Shown piece after piece: positions 55,098 to 63,147 of a stretch of 64,000 nucleotides of DNA. The stretch is from Salinimicrobium profundisediminis (lineage in GTDB: Bacteria > Bacteroidota > Bacteroidia > Flavobacteriales > Flavobacteriaceae): the NCBI RefSeq assembly GCF_026241755.1, contig NZ_JAPJDA010000020.1, positions 22,193-86,192 on the forward strand, read 5' to 3'. The translations under genes were made by a program, and so were the position numbers. Below the pieces are notes generated by a model. That model saw only the letters and a list, made by a program, of their open reading frames with translations. It was not told where the DNA came from and made no database searches. How positions within the stretch are numbered: position 1 is the stretch's first letter; every line of letters begins with the position of its first letter.

Positions 55098-56453
55098 TTA
55101 CTGGATCACTTTTTTAAAAAGTTCCTTCCGCTTAGGCTTCTCGATATTCACATTCACCGGTTCTCCAAAAAGGTCAAAATCGGCGGCATCTGTGATCTTT
55201 ACTTCGTAGAACTCTCCTGTCTTCAGGTATATTTTGGTAGCATCTATCAGCACTTCATTATCAACATCGGGAGAATCATGTTCGGTTCTTCCCACGTAGT
55301 TTTCGCCTTCTTTTCGGTCGATAACAACGTTGAAGGTCTGCCCTATTTTCTGCTGATTCAGTTCCCAGGAGATCTGCGACTGAATTTCCATGATCTCGTT
55401 AGCTCTCTCCTGCTTTACTTCCTGCGGCACATCATCTTCAAGATTGTAAGCGTGCGTATTTTCTTCGTGCGAATAGGTGAAACAGCCCAGGCGCTCAAAA
55501 CGCATGTCTTTCACCCACTGCTTCAGTTCTTCAAAATGAGCTTCAGTTTCTCCGGGATATCCAACAATAAGAGTCGTTCTAATTGCCATTTCTGGCACCT
55601 TAGCACGGAATTCCTTCAGTAAATTCGTTGTTTTTTCATGGGTGGTTCCGCGGCGCATAGACTTCAGCAAATCATCAGAAACATGCTGCAACGGAATATC
55701 CAGATAATTACAAACCTTAGGCTCCCGCTTCATCACCTCCAGTACATCCATAGGAAAACCTGTTGGGAAAGCGTAGTGCAACCTGATCCAATCAATTCCC
55801 TCCACCTTCACCAGGTTTTCAAGAAGTTCGGCCAGGTTTCGTTTTTTATAAAGATCAAGTCCGTAATATGTAAGATCCTGCGCAATAAGAATAAGCTCTT
55901 TCACACCCTGAGCGGCGAGTTTTTTAGCTTCTGCCACCAGATTTTCAATGGGCGTGGATTTATGTTTCCCACGCATAAGCGGAATCGCACAAAAAGAACA
56001 AGGCCTGTCACAACCTTCGGCGATCTTGAGGTAAGCGTAATTCTTTGGAGTTGTGGTTAAACGTTCTCCAATAAGTTCGTGCTTATAATCTGCTTCAAGA
56101 GCGGCCAACAGTTCAGGCAATTCGGTAGTTCCGAAGTATTGATCCACATTGGGGATCTCTTTTACAAGATCGGGTTTGTAGCGCTCGCTAAGGCATCCGG
56201 TAACAAAAACCTTATCAACTTCTCCCTGCTCCTTCAGCTCTACATACTCTAAAATGGTGTTTACAGACTGCTCTTTTGCATTGTCAATAAAGCCACAGGT
56301 GTTGATCACCACGATATTCCCCTCCTGCTCATGCACCACATCTTTGTTGTTCGCCTTCAGCTGGCCCATAAGCACCTCGCTGTCGTAGACGTTCTTACTG
56401 CAGCCAAGGGTGACCACGTTGATCCTGTTCTTTTTTAATGACTTTGTTCTCAT
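55098..56453 (-). CDS. rimO: Ribosomal protein S12 methylthiotransferase RimO
   Basis: Radical SAM enzyme that adds a methylthio group to the conserved Asp of ribosomal protein S12, using two 4Fe-4S clusters. The 451-residue protein has the UPF0004 cluster cysteines C18, C53 and C87 (LGCSKN, NTCGF, GCLSE), the radical SAM motif C148-x3-C152-x2-C155 (GCDRPCSFC), and a C-terminal TRAM domain from about 378 (QKIGQTFNVVIDRKEGENYVGRT). The LGCSKN and IPLMRGKHKS signatures separate RimO from MiaB. A -7 promoter box and a palindrome lie in its leader. Confidence 0.96.
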   Translation of the reverse strand: MRTKSLKKNRINVVTLGCSKNVYDSEVLMGQLKANNKDVVHEQEGNIVVINTCGFIDNAKEQSVNTILEYVELKEQGEVDKVFVTGCLSERYKPDLVKEIPNVDQYFGTTELPELLAALEADYKHELIGERLTTTPKNYAYLKIAEGCDRPCSFCAIPLMRGKHKSTPIENLVAEAKKLAAQGVKELILIAQDLTYYGLDLYKKRNLAELLENLVKVEGIDWIRLHYAFPTGFPMDVLEVMKREPKVCNYLDIPLQHVSDDLLKSMRRGTTHEKTTNLLKEFRAKVPEMAIRTTLIVGYPGETEAHFEELKQWVKDMRFERLGCFTYSHEENTHAYNLEDDVPQEVKQERANEIMEIQSQISWELNQQKIGQTFNVVIDRKEGENYVGRTEHDSPDVDNEVLIDATKIYLKTGEFYEVKITDAADFDLFGEPVNVNIEKPKRKELFKKVIQ

Positions 56454-56472
56454 ACTTCAATTTTTCATCGTC

Positions 56473-56505
56473 AAACCTTACAGGTTTCCAAAACCTGGGA
56501 GGTTT
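56473..56505. repeat. AAACCT/AGGTTT palindromes in the rimO leader
   Basis: AAACCTTACAGGTTT and, three bases later, AAACCTGGGAGGTTT: two short hairpins that are also complementary to each other. Related to the AACCTAACAGG palindromes on the other side of rimO. Confidence 0.65.
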
Positions 56506-56533
56506 TGAAAAAAGAGGTTCTTCAAAGCGGCTG

Positions 56534-56541
56534 CAAAGATA
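56534..56541 (-). promoter_or_regulatory. rimO -7 promoter element
   Basis: Minus strand TATCTTTG, exact TAnnTTTG, 80 bases before the rimO ATG. A transcript from here would include the AAACCT palindromes. No -33 match. Confidence 0.4.
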
Positions 56542-56700
56542 CGATCAAAAATGAGAAATATATCATCTTACAACTTAAGCTTTTGAAATTCGAATCATCT
56601 GTATTTTTCTGAATTACTGAAGATTAAGATCTTATGGACTACAACTCTTTTTTATCTTAACTACTTCCCGAAGATTTCCGCAGAAACAAAACAGAGCCGA

Positions 56701-56852
56701 CGCGGATTTGTAATCCGTGACGAGTAACTTCCCGGAAATAAATTTCAGTAAAATTGCTTCAGAAGATGTTTCCATTTAATGTGCAGAATTCCGTAGAAGT
56801 TGCACTGTTAGCGCGGATTTGTAATCCGTGACGAGTAGATTTGTAATCCGTG
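56701..56852. repeat. CGGATTTGTAATCCG repeats
   Basis: CGCGGATTTGTAATCCGTG followed by ACGAGTA occurs at 56701 and 56812; a partial third copy (GATTTGTAATCCGTG) is at 56838. The core CGGATT-TGT-AATCCG is a palindrome. This fills most of the 477-base gene-free space between the rimO start and the aminotransferase stop (56454-56930); no ORF there looks real. Confidence 0.75.
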
Positions 56853-56866
56853 CCCGATTATTAACC

Positions 56867-56907
56867 AAAAATACCTTCCAAAAATGTCATTTTTGGAAGG
56901 TATTTTT
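56867..56907 (-). terminator. 41-base palindromic terminator, copy 2
   Basis: A 20-base arm (AAAAATACCTTCCAAAAATG), one base, then its exact complement. It ends the aminotransferase transcript on the minus strand and also has a T-run on +. It matches copy 1 at 33448-33488 at nearly every base. Confidence 0.9.
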
Positions 56908-56930
56908 CATTAGAAGATTAATTTAAGGAA

Positions 56931-58106
56931 CTATCGGTCAGATTTTAAAAGCTGCTGTTGAAATGCCTGTAAACTTTTTCCAGGCTCAATTTGATGTCCT
57001 GATTTTAATAGTGCGAGTTCTAACGCACCCAAGACAGCAAGTAAATCATTTGCTGAAACTGATCCCATATGACCAATCCTGAAATATTTGGTTTTTATCT
57101 CTGGCAGAAGCCCACCCGCCAGTACCACCTCGCTTTGAGCAATTTTTGAAAGCAAGGCAGCACCTTCAATTCCCGATGGATAGTAAGCTGCCGTAAGGGT
57201 ATTAGCGGCTACTTCATCGCTTTTGGGCAGTATTTCGAGATTTAAGGAAGAAATACCTGCCCGGAAGGCTTTTGCCAGATTGAAATGCCGGTTTACCCTT
57301 TTTTCGATACCTTCTACAGCTATTATTTTCAAGCTGGTTTCAAGAGCAACAATTAAATTCACTGCCGGCGTTCCAAAATATGAAGGCCTTCTTTCTTCGT
57401 AAGCTTTCATTATGGGCAACCAGTTATTCCAGTCGGCATAATAATTGGCTACCGGCGATTTCCTGTTTTTCCAGACATGCATAGCTTTCGGGGAGGCTAC
57501 CAGAAGCGCCAGTCCCGGAGGTACACCAATGGCCTTTTGAGATCCTGTTAAAACCACATCAAGCCCCCATTCCTCCTGATTGATCTTTTCTCCTGCAACC
57601 GAGCAAACGCCATCTAAGATACTTAGCGTGTTGTACTTCCTCGCTAGTTTTGCAATGGGTTCAGGATCTACAAGTACTCCGGTAGAAGTATCGACATGAG
57701 TAATTGTCAAGGCTTTATATTGCTGACTTTTAAGCTCTTTTTCTATACCTTCAGGGCTTACCACTTCGCCTAATGGTGCTTCCAGAAAGGTGGTCTTTGC
57801 GCCATAGCGTTCCATAATATCCCTGAAGCGTTGGCCAAAGTATCCTGTAGAAATTACCAGCACACGATCTCCCTGTTCAATTAGATTGGCAGCGGCCATA
57901 TCCATAGCCAGGGTGCCACTCCCGGCAACGATAAAAGGTTGCCCGGTAGGAGATTTCCATACCTCCCGCATTAGCTCCAGGCTATTCCCGAAAATCTCAA
58001 TAAAGTCTGGTGCTACATGGCTATTAGTAGGTATTCCCATGGCCTGTAACACTTCAGGTTCAAATTCTATGGGGCCGGGAATCATAAGTAATTTTCTGCC
58101 TTTCAT
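56931..58106 (-). CDS. Alanine/serine-glyoxylate-type aminotransferase
   Basis: A 391-residue class V PLP aminotransferase. Lys191 in VVLTGSQKAIGVPPGLA binds PLP, Asp165 in LDGVCS contacts the ring, and IPGPIEFEPEV plus SGTLAMDMAAANL are the first-strand and phosphate motifs of the alanine-glyoxylate / phosphonate transaminase group. Gene neighbours aceA and aceB make or use glyoxylate, which favours a glyoxylate-linked reaction, but the exact amino donor is unproven. It has its own terminator, and a hairpin separates it from aceA. Confidence 0.88.
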   Translation of the reverse strand: MKGRKLLMIPGPIEFEPEVLQAMGIPTNSHVAPDFIEIFGNSLELMREVWKSPTGQPFIVAGSGTLAMDMAAANLIEQGDRVLVISTGYFGQRFRDIMERYGAKTTFLEAPLGEVVSPEGIEKELKSQQYKALTITHVDTSTGVLVDPEPIAKLARKYNTLSILDGVCSVAGEKINQEEWGLDVVLTGSQKAIGVPPGLALLVASPKAMHVWKNRKSPVANYYADWNNWLPIMKAYEERRPSYFGTPAVNLIVALETSLKIIAVEGIEKRVNRHFNLAKAFRAGISSLNLEILPKSDEVAANTLTAAYYPSGIEGAALLSKIAQSEVVLAGGLLPEIKTKYFRIGHMGSVSANDLLAVLGALELALLKSGHQIEPGKSLQAFQQQLLKSDR

Positions 58107-58147
58107 TCTTCTTTTTTCTGAGGTTAATCTTCTGTATAAGCTGTTCT

Positions 58148-58191
58148 AAAATAATAAATGCGATCTCCTTAAATATCGCATTTATTATTTT
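58148..58191 (-). terminator. 17-bp hairpin after aceA
   Basis: AAAATAATAAATGCGAT, ten-base loop, ATCGCATTTATTATTTT, starting six bases past the aceA stop. AT-rich and with a short T-run, it probably ends the aceBA transcript before the aminotransferase gene. Confidence 0.75.
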
Positions 58192-58196
58192 AAGTA

Positions 58197-59822
58197 TTAT
58201 TTGTCCAAAACGGGTTCGCGCTCTGTAACAGATTCCTGTTCTTTAAACTGGTTACTGGTGTTCTTTTCACCCCCTGCTTTCAGGGCTTTTTCTCCTGAAA
58301 AGAAGGTTTTATGATCATCTCCCAGATCTGATCCTGCCATGCGTTGATGTTTTACACAGGAAACCCCTTTACGAATTTCCTGTCTTTGAACTCCGCTCAC
58401 ATAGGCTAGCATACCTTCTTCAGAAAAATACCCTGCGGTAAGATCATGCATGTGAAGCGCAGTAGTATGATAGGTTGGCAGGGTAATCAAATGATGGAAA
58501 ATTCCCGCTTCTCTTGCACCATCAACCTGGAACTTCTTAATCTTCCTGTCTGCCCTAAAACATAGTTCGGTACCATCATATGCTGCATCCATAAGATTAT
58601 TTCTATCATACCCGGTCATATTTTCACCTTCTGCAAGCATTTCATCATAAGCCTGATGGCGGAAGTTCAGGGTCCAGTTAAAAGATGGCGAGTTATTATA
58701 AACCAACTTGGCATTTGGCACCACTTCTCTTATTCTGTTCACCATGTGAGCGATCTGTTTCACATTAGGGGTGGGCGTTTCTATCCATAAAAGATCTGCG
58801 CCATTTTGAAGACTCGTAATACAATCTAAAACAACCCTGTCTATGTTTGAACCTTCTTTAAATTTGTACAATCCATTGGCCAGTCTTACGGGGCGCATTA
58901 GTTTACCATCTCTTTTAAGGAGCACATCATCTTCTTTGGCTTCATTGATATCGATAGTTTCGGCTTCTATAAAAGCCAGATACTTAGAAGCCAAATCTCC
59001 CGGCTCCTGACTCACCGGAAGTTTTTGAGTGAGGCCGGCACCTTCAGAATCTGTTCTGGCTACAATAATTCCGTCTTCTACCCCCAGTTCAATAAAAGCG
59101 TACCTGATGGCATTTAGTTTAGCAATAAAATCTTCGTGAGGTACAGTGACCTTCCCATCCTGATGCCCGCATTGTTTGGCATCAGAAACCTGATTTTCAA
59201 TCTGAATAGCGCAAGCTCCTGCCTGGATCATTTTTTTTGCCAGTAAATAGGTCGCTTCCTCGTTTCCAAATCCGGCGTCGATATCAGCAATAATAGGCAC
59301 TACATGAGTTTCAAAATTGTCAATTTTATCCTGCACATCCTCTCCTTTCTCAAGTCTTTTAAAAAGGTCGTTTAGCTCAACCGCATCGGCCTGTCGCAAG
59401 AAATCATATATTTCATTTATCAATGAAGGGACAGCCGTTTTCTCGTGCATGGATTGATCTGGTAGTGGCCCAAATTCTGAACGCAGGGCAGCAACCATCC
59501 AGCCAGAAAGATACAGGTATTTTTTACGGGTGCTTTTGTGGTACTTTTTAACAGCTATCATGTTTTGCTGCGCCACAAATCCATGCCAGCTACCTAGAGA
59601 CTGTGTGTATTGAGAAGGATCTGCGTCATACTCCTCCATATCTTTTCTCATAATTGCTGCGGTATACCTGGCGATATCCAAACCGGTTCTAAACCTGTTT
59701 TGAGTAATCATCCTGGCTGCACTTTCGGGATTGATGGAATTCCATGTTTCCCCATACTTTTCCTTAAGTTTTTTCACAGCTTCTAATGCAGAACGGTAGT
59801 TTGTTTGTGGTTGAATTTTCAT
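58197..59822 (-). CDS. aceA: Isocitrate lyase
   Basis: Splits isocitrate into succinate and glyoxylate, first step of the glyoxylate shunt that lets cells grow on acetate or fatty acids. The 541-residue chain is of the long form known from Pseudomonas: active-site K216-Q-C218-G-H220 (AKQCGHQDGK), with Gln where the short E. coli form has Lys, SGW at 106-108, IIADIDAGFGN near 177-187 and NNSPSFNW near 400. The C-terminal end carries a hydrophilic tail (from about 515). Second gene of the aceB-aceA operon, 73 bases after aceB. Confidence 0.96.
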   Translation of the reverse strand: MKIQPQTNYRSALEAVKKLKEKYGETWNSINPESAARMITQNRFRTGLDIARYTAAIMRKDMEEYDADPSQYTQSLGSWHGFVAQQNMIAVKKYHKSTRKKYLYLSGWMVAALRSEFGPLPDQSMHEKTAVPSLINEIYDFLRQADAVELNDLFKRLEKGEDVQDKIDNFETHVVPIIADIDAGFGNEEATYLLAKKMIQAGACAIQIENQVSDAKQCGHQDGKVTVPHEDFIAKLNAIRYAFIELGVEDGIIVARTDSEGAGLTQKLPVSQEPGDLASKYLAFIEAETIDINEAKEDDVLLKRDGKLMRPVRLANGLYKFKEGSNIDRVVLDCITSLQNGADLLWIETPTPNVKQIAHMVNRIREVVPNAKLVYNNSPSFNWTLNFRHQAYDEMLAEGENMTGYDRNNLMDAAYDGTELCFRADRKIKKFQVDGAREAGIFHHLITLPTYHTTALHMHDLTAGYFSEEGMLAYVSGVQRQEIRKGVSCVKHQRMAGSDLGDDHKTFFSGEKALKAGGEKNTSNQFKEQESVTEREPVLDK

Positions 59823-59857
59823 AATTTTGTTAGATGTTATTTATTATTAATAATTAG

Positions 59858-59892
59858 ATCCTGCTGATTGTTGCCGCAATCGCAGGATTGCT
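59858..59892. other. Alternative hairpins between aceB and aceA
   Basis: ATCCTGCTGATTG (59858-59870) can pair with CAATCGCAGGAT (59877-59888) with one bulged base; a shorter hairpin GCAATC-gcag-GATTGC (59876-59891) uses the same right arm. The two cannot form together. A T-run follows on the + strand only. Confidence 0.5.
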
Positions 59893-59895
59893 TTT

Positions 59896-61494
59896 TTAGA
59901 TGTATTTGTAAGCGGGAAGCGTTAAGAACTCTTCAAATTTTTCTGATAATACCAGCTTATCAAAAAGCTCAATAGCAAGTTTGTAGCGGTTGTTTTCATT
60001 AAAATACTCTCCCGAACCAGATAATATCTTTTCGGCTTCATCATTTAACAGATCGATGTATAACTCCGTATTGAATTTACGTCCGTCTTCCAGCACTACT
60101 TCATGCTTTAGCCATTGCCATAATTGCGTTCTTGAAATTTCGGCAGTAGCGGCATCTTCCATTAAGTTGTAAAGGGCCACGGCACCATAACCTCTCAGCC
60201 AGGCTTCAGTATAAAGGATCCCGACGTTGATATTTTTTCTGATCCCGGCTTCTGTAACAGTACCTTTTGGTATCTCTACCAGGTCTTCTTCGGAAATATT
60301 CACGTCATCACGAGTCACGTGCAGTTGATTTGGATCTGGCATATGTTTGTTAAACTCTGCCATAGCTACTGCTACCAGGGCAGGATGTGCAACCCAGGTA
60401 CCATCGTGTCCATTTTTAACTTCACGCTCTTTATCTTTCCTGACTTTTTCCAGTGCGGCTGCGTTGGCCTCTTCGTCATTTTTAATTGGTATCTGAGCAG
60501 CCATACCGCCTATAGCGTGAATCCCACGTTTATGGCAACGCTGGATAACGAGTTTGGAATACGCCTCCATAAAAGGAGTGGTCATAGTAACCTGATCCCG
60601 GTTTGGCACCACAAAGTCCGGATGGTTCCTGAATTTCTTGATGTATGAAAAAATGTAATCCCAGCGACCACAGTTAAGACCCACAATGTGATCTTTAAGT
60701 TCATATATGATCTCGTCTAACTGGAAACTTGCAGTAATGGTTTCAATAAGAACAGTCGCCTTAAAAGTACCTTTTGGAACTTCCAGATAATCCTGTGAAA
60801 AATTAAATACGTCATTCCACCAGCGCGCTTCTTTATAGTGTTCTAATTTTGGAAGATAAAAGTAAGGTGCAGTATTATGCTCCAGCATTGTTCTTGTATT
60901 ATGGAAAACATACAAACCGAAGTCTACCAGGCTACCCGAAGTTTCCTCTCCATTGATTAGCACGTGCTTCTCGTTTAAATGCAGGCCTCTGGGCCTAACC
61001 AATAAAACAGCTGTTTCCGGGTTAAGGCTGTAAGATTTGTTTCTTTCTGAATCTACCAGTGAGATGGTCTTGTTATTGGCATCAATCAGGTTTTGCTGAC
61101 CTTCAATTACATTTTGCCAGGTGGGCGAAGTACTGTCTTCAAGGTCGGCCATAAATGTTTTGGCACCTGAATTTAAAGCATTGATCACCATTTTTCTATC
61201 TACAGGCCCTGTAATTTCTACCCGCCTGTCCTGTAGGTCTTCCGGAATATTGCCTGCCTTCCATTCTCCTTCCCGAATAGATCTGGTCTCCAGCGGAAAT
61301 TCAGGTAACTTACCTTCATCAAAAACCTTTTGCTGGTTTACCCGGTTTTTTAAAAGAGAAAGTCTTTCCCCATTAAATTTTTCATGAAGCGCTGCTATAA
61401 AATTTAGAGCGTCATTTGTCAGGATTTCCGGATAGTAGTTTTTTACATCATTTGAGAATTCCAAATTTGATGTTTTTAAGGTTTTGGTTTTCAT
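59896..61494 (-). CDS. aceB: Malate synthase A
   Basis: Joins glyoxylate and acetyl-CoA to malate, second step of the glyoxylate shunt, with Mg2+. The 532-residue form is the AceB (isoform A) type: RRVEITGPVDRKMVINALNSGAKTFMADLEDSTSPTW near 90-125, LLVRPRGLHLNEKH near 165-178, TVLIETITASFQLDEI and GLNCGRWDYIFSYIKKF near 270-286, and GGMAAQIPIK near 329-338. ATG 61494 is divergent from the acyl-CoA-type regulator. A promoter with TTG-N20-TAATATTG lies in the space between. Confidence 0.97.
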   Translation of the reverse strand: MKTKTLKTSNLEFSNDVKNYYPEILTNDALNFIAALHEKFNGERLSLLKNRVNQQKVFDEGKLPEFPLETRSIREGEWKAGNIPEDLQDRRVEITGPVDRKMVINALNSGAKTFMADLEDSTSPTWQNVIEGQQNLIDANNKTISLVDSERNKSYSLNPETAVLLVRPRGLHLNEKHVLINGEETSGSLVDFGLYVFHNTRTMLEHNTAPYFYLPKLEHYKEARWWNDVFNFSQDYLEVPKGTFKATVLIETITASFQLDEIIYELKDHIVGLNCGRWDYIFSYIKKFRNHPDFVVPNRDQVTMTTPFMEAYSKLVIQRCHKRGIHAIGGMAAQIPIKNDEEANAAALEKVRKDKEREVKNGHDGTWVAHPALVAVAMAEFNKHMPDPNQLHVTRDDVNISEEDLVEIPKGTVTEAGIRKNINVGILYTEAWLRGYGAVALYNLMEDAATAEISRTQLWQWLKHEVVLEDGRKFNTELYIDLLNDEAEKILSGSGEYFNENNRYKLAIELFDKLVLSEKFEEFLTLPAYKYI

Positions 61495-61514
61495 AGTTTT
61501 AGCGTTTTACATGA

Positions 61515-61546
61515 CAATATTACTGGAAAGTTTTTTAAAAAACAAG
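61515..61546 (-). promoter_or_regulatory. aceB promoter
   Basis: Minus strand CTTG at 61546-61543, 20 bases, TAATATTG at 61522-61515: one mismatch from TAnnTTTG. Its upstream end abuts the GCGAACGTTCGC palindrome, a natural place for control by a bound regulator. Confidence 0.5.
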
Positions 61547-61594
61547 CGAACGTTCGCTAAAACAAGATATTCGCAATTTATTAAGATTCGCAAA
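61545..61594. promoter_or_regulatory. Phased TTCGC operator array between aceB and its regulator
   Basis: Three + strand boxes start at 61553 (TTCGCTAA), 61570 (TTCGCAAT) and 61587 (TTCGCAAA), exactly 17 bases apart. A reverse half lies at 61546-61550, making the 14-base palindrome AGCGAACGTTCGCT (61545-61558). The boxes reach from the aceB promoter to the regulator promoter. They resemble the RamB box core TTTGCAAA of corynebacteria, as I recall it. Confidence 0.55.
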
Positions 61595-61600
61595 AAGCCT

Positions 61601-61608
61601 TATATTTG
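61601..61608 (+). promoter_or_regulatory. Promoter element of the XRE/ScfR-type regulator
   Basis: TATATTTG, exact TAnnTTTG, four bases before the regulator ATG, predicting a leaderless or almost leaderless mRNA. A TTCGCAAA box ends seven bases before it, consistent with self-control. Confidence 0.45.
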
Positions 61609-61612
61609 ATCT

Positions 61613-63091
61613 ATGGAAGAAGACTATATCAAACTCATATTTGGGCTGAAGCTAAAGCAGATAAGGACTGACAAAAATTTGTCTCTATTTGGATTGTCTA
61701 AACTTTCGGGATTATCAAAATCATATCTTAACGAAATTGAAAACGGAAAAAAATATCCAAAACCCGATAAAATAGCACTGCTCTCAGATAAGCTGGAAGT
61801 TCCATATGACCAAATGGTCTCTTTAAGGCTGGATAAAAATTTAGCACCAATTGGTGAATTACTACAGTCGAAGATTCTAAAAGAAATTCCGCTGGAACTT
61901 TTTGGCATTAAAGAAAGTAACCTGATAGATATAGTCGCCAACGCACCTACAAAAGTAACTGCGTTTATAAGTACCATAATTGAAATTGCACATCATTACA
62001 GCTTTAGCAAGGAAAGCTTTTTCCTGGCTGCCGTACGTTCATTTCAGGAAGCTAATAATAACTACTTTGATGATTTAGAGCAGCAGGTTCTCAATTTTTC
62101 AAAAGCCTATCAGGTAGATCTTACGAGCTCTCTTACTTCAAAAGTTTTAGAAGAGATCCTGACCGAAGAATATGGGTATGTGATTAACGACAACGAATTG
62201 AGCAAAAATGAGGCTTTAGGCAATCTACGCTCCGTTTTTGTACCTCAAACCAAAACGCTTTTACTCGCTACCGGGATTGACGAAGCCCAACGCACTTTTA
62301 TATTCGCCAAAGAAATTGCTTACAACTACCTGGATATAAAAGACAGGCTGCACACTTTTCCGTGGATTAAATTTCAGAGGTTTGATCAGGTACTCAATAA
62401 CTTTTATGCCTCTTATTTTGCCGGTGCACTCATTATTCCAAAAGATAACCTGACCTCGCAGCTAGAAAGCTTTTTCGAAAAAAAAATATTTGATGAAGCT
62501 CACTTCCTGCAAATGCTTGAAGCCCTCAATGCTTCCCCGGAATCTTTTTATCAGCGGTTAACCAACATCCTGCCCAAAGCTTTTAATATAAAAAACTTGT
62601 TCTTCCTCAGGTTCACTCATAAACAAGGAACCGAAAAATTTATCTTAAATAAGGAACTCCATTTAACGCATCATCATTCTCCGCGGGCCAATGAGACAAA
62701 TGAACATTATTGCAGAAGGTGGGTCTCTTTAAAAGGTTTGAAAGAGATAAGTAAAAGCGGAAATGATCATGAATTCGGGGTGCAGATTTCCAATTATCCA
62801 AGTCATGGAACCACCTATTTAGTAATCTCATCTGCAACTAAAGATCCTTTTAAAAACAATCAGTATAGAAGTGTAAGTATCGGGTTACTCATTAATAAGC
62901 AACTGGAGCGAAAAGTGAACTTTTTAGGAGATAAGGCTATCCCGTGGCGGGAGGTTGGCGTAACCTGTGAACGCTGCGGAATTATAGATTGCAAGGTAAG
63001 GCAGGCACCCGCGATTATCCTGGACAGGGAAGCTAAAAACAAAAAAATAGAAAATATAGTTGAGGAATTGAACTTCAGGTTCCAGTCTTGA
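61613..63091 (+). CDS. XRE regulator of the RamB/short-chain acyl-CoA type
   Basis: A 492-residue DNA-binding regulator. The N-terminal HTH_3 domain (about 10-65) reads GLKLKQIRTDKNLSLFGLSKLSGLSKSYLNEIENG. Then comes an IrrE/ImmA-like middle (AQRTFIFAKEIAYNYL near 222-237), in which the peptidase HExxH is not kept, and a C-terminal domain with Cys452, Cys455 and Cys460 (CERCGIIDC), the mark of the short-chain acyl-CoA-responsive regulators such as RamB. RamB controls aceA and aceB in corynebacteria; here the gene is divergent from aceBA with phased TTCGC boxes between. The likely role is control of the glyoxylate shunt in response to an acyl-CoA. Confidence 0.85.
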   Translation: MEEDYIKLIFGLKLKQIRTDKNLSLFGLSKLSGLSKSYLNEIENGKKYPKPDKIALLSDKLEVPYDQMVSLRLDKNLAPIGELLQSKILKEIPLELFGIKESNLIDIVANAPTKVTAFISTIIEIAHHYSFSKESFFLAAVRSFQEANNNYFDDLEQQVLNFSKAYQVDLTSSLTSKVLEEILTEEYGYVINDNELSKNEALGNLRSVFVPQTKTLLLATGIDEAQRTFIFAKEIAYNYLDIKDRLHTFPWIKFQRFDQVLNNFYASYFAGALIIPKDNLTSQLESFFEKKIFDEAHFLQMLEALNASPESFYQRLTNILPKAFNIKNLFFLRFTHKQGTEKFILNKELHLTHHHSPRANETNEHYCRRWVSLKGLKEISKSGNDHEFGVQISNYPSHGTTYLVISSATKDPFKNNQYRSVSIGLLINKQLERKVNFLGDKAIPWREVGVTCERCGIIDCKVRQAPAIILDREAKNKKIENIVEELNFRFQS

Positions 63092-63147
63092 TTGTGCTAT
63101 AACTAACCCGGATTTATTTTCTTCTTTCACATTATGAACGGTGATGG

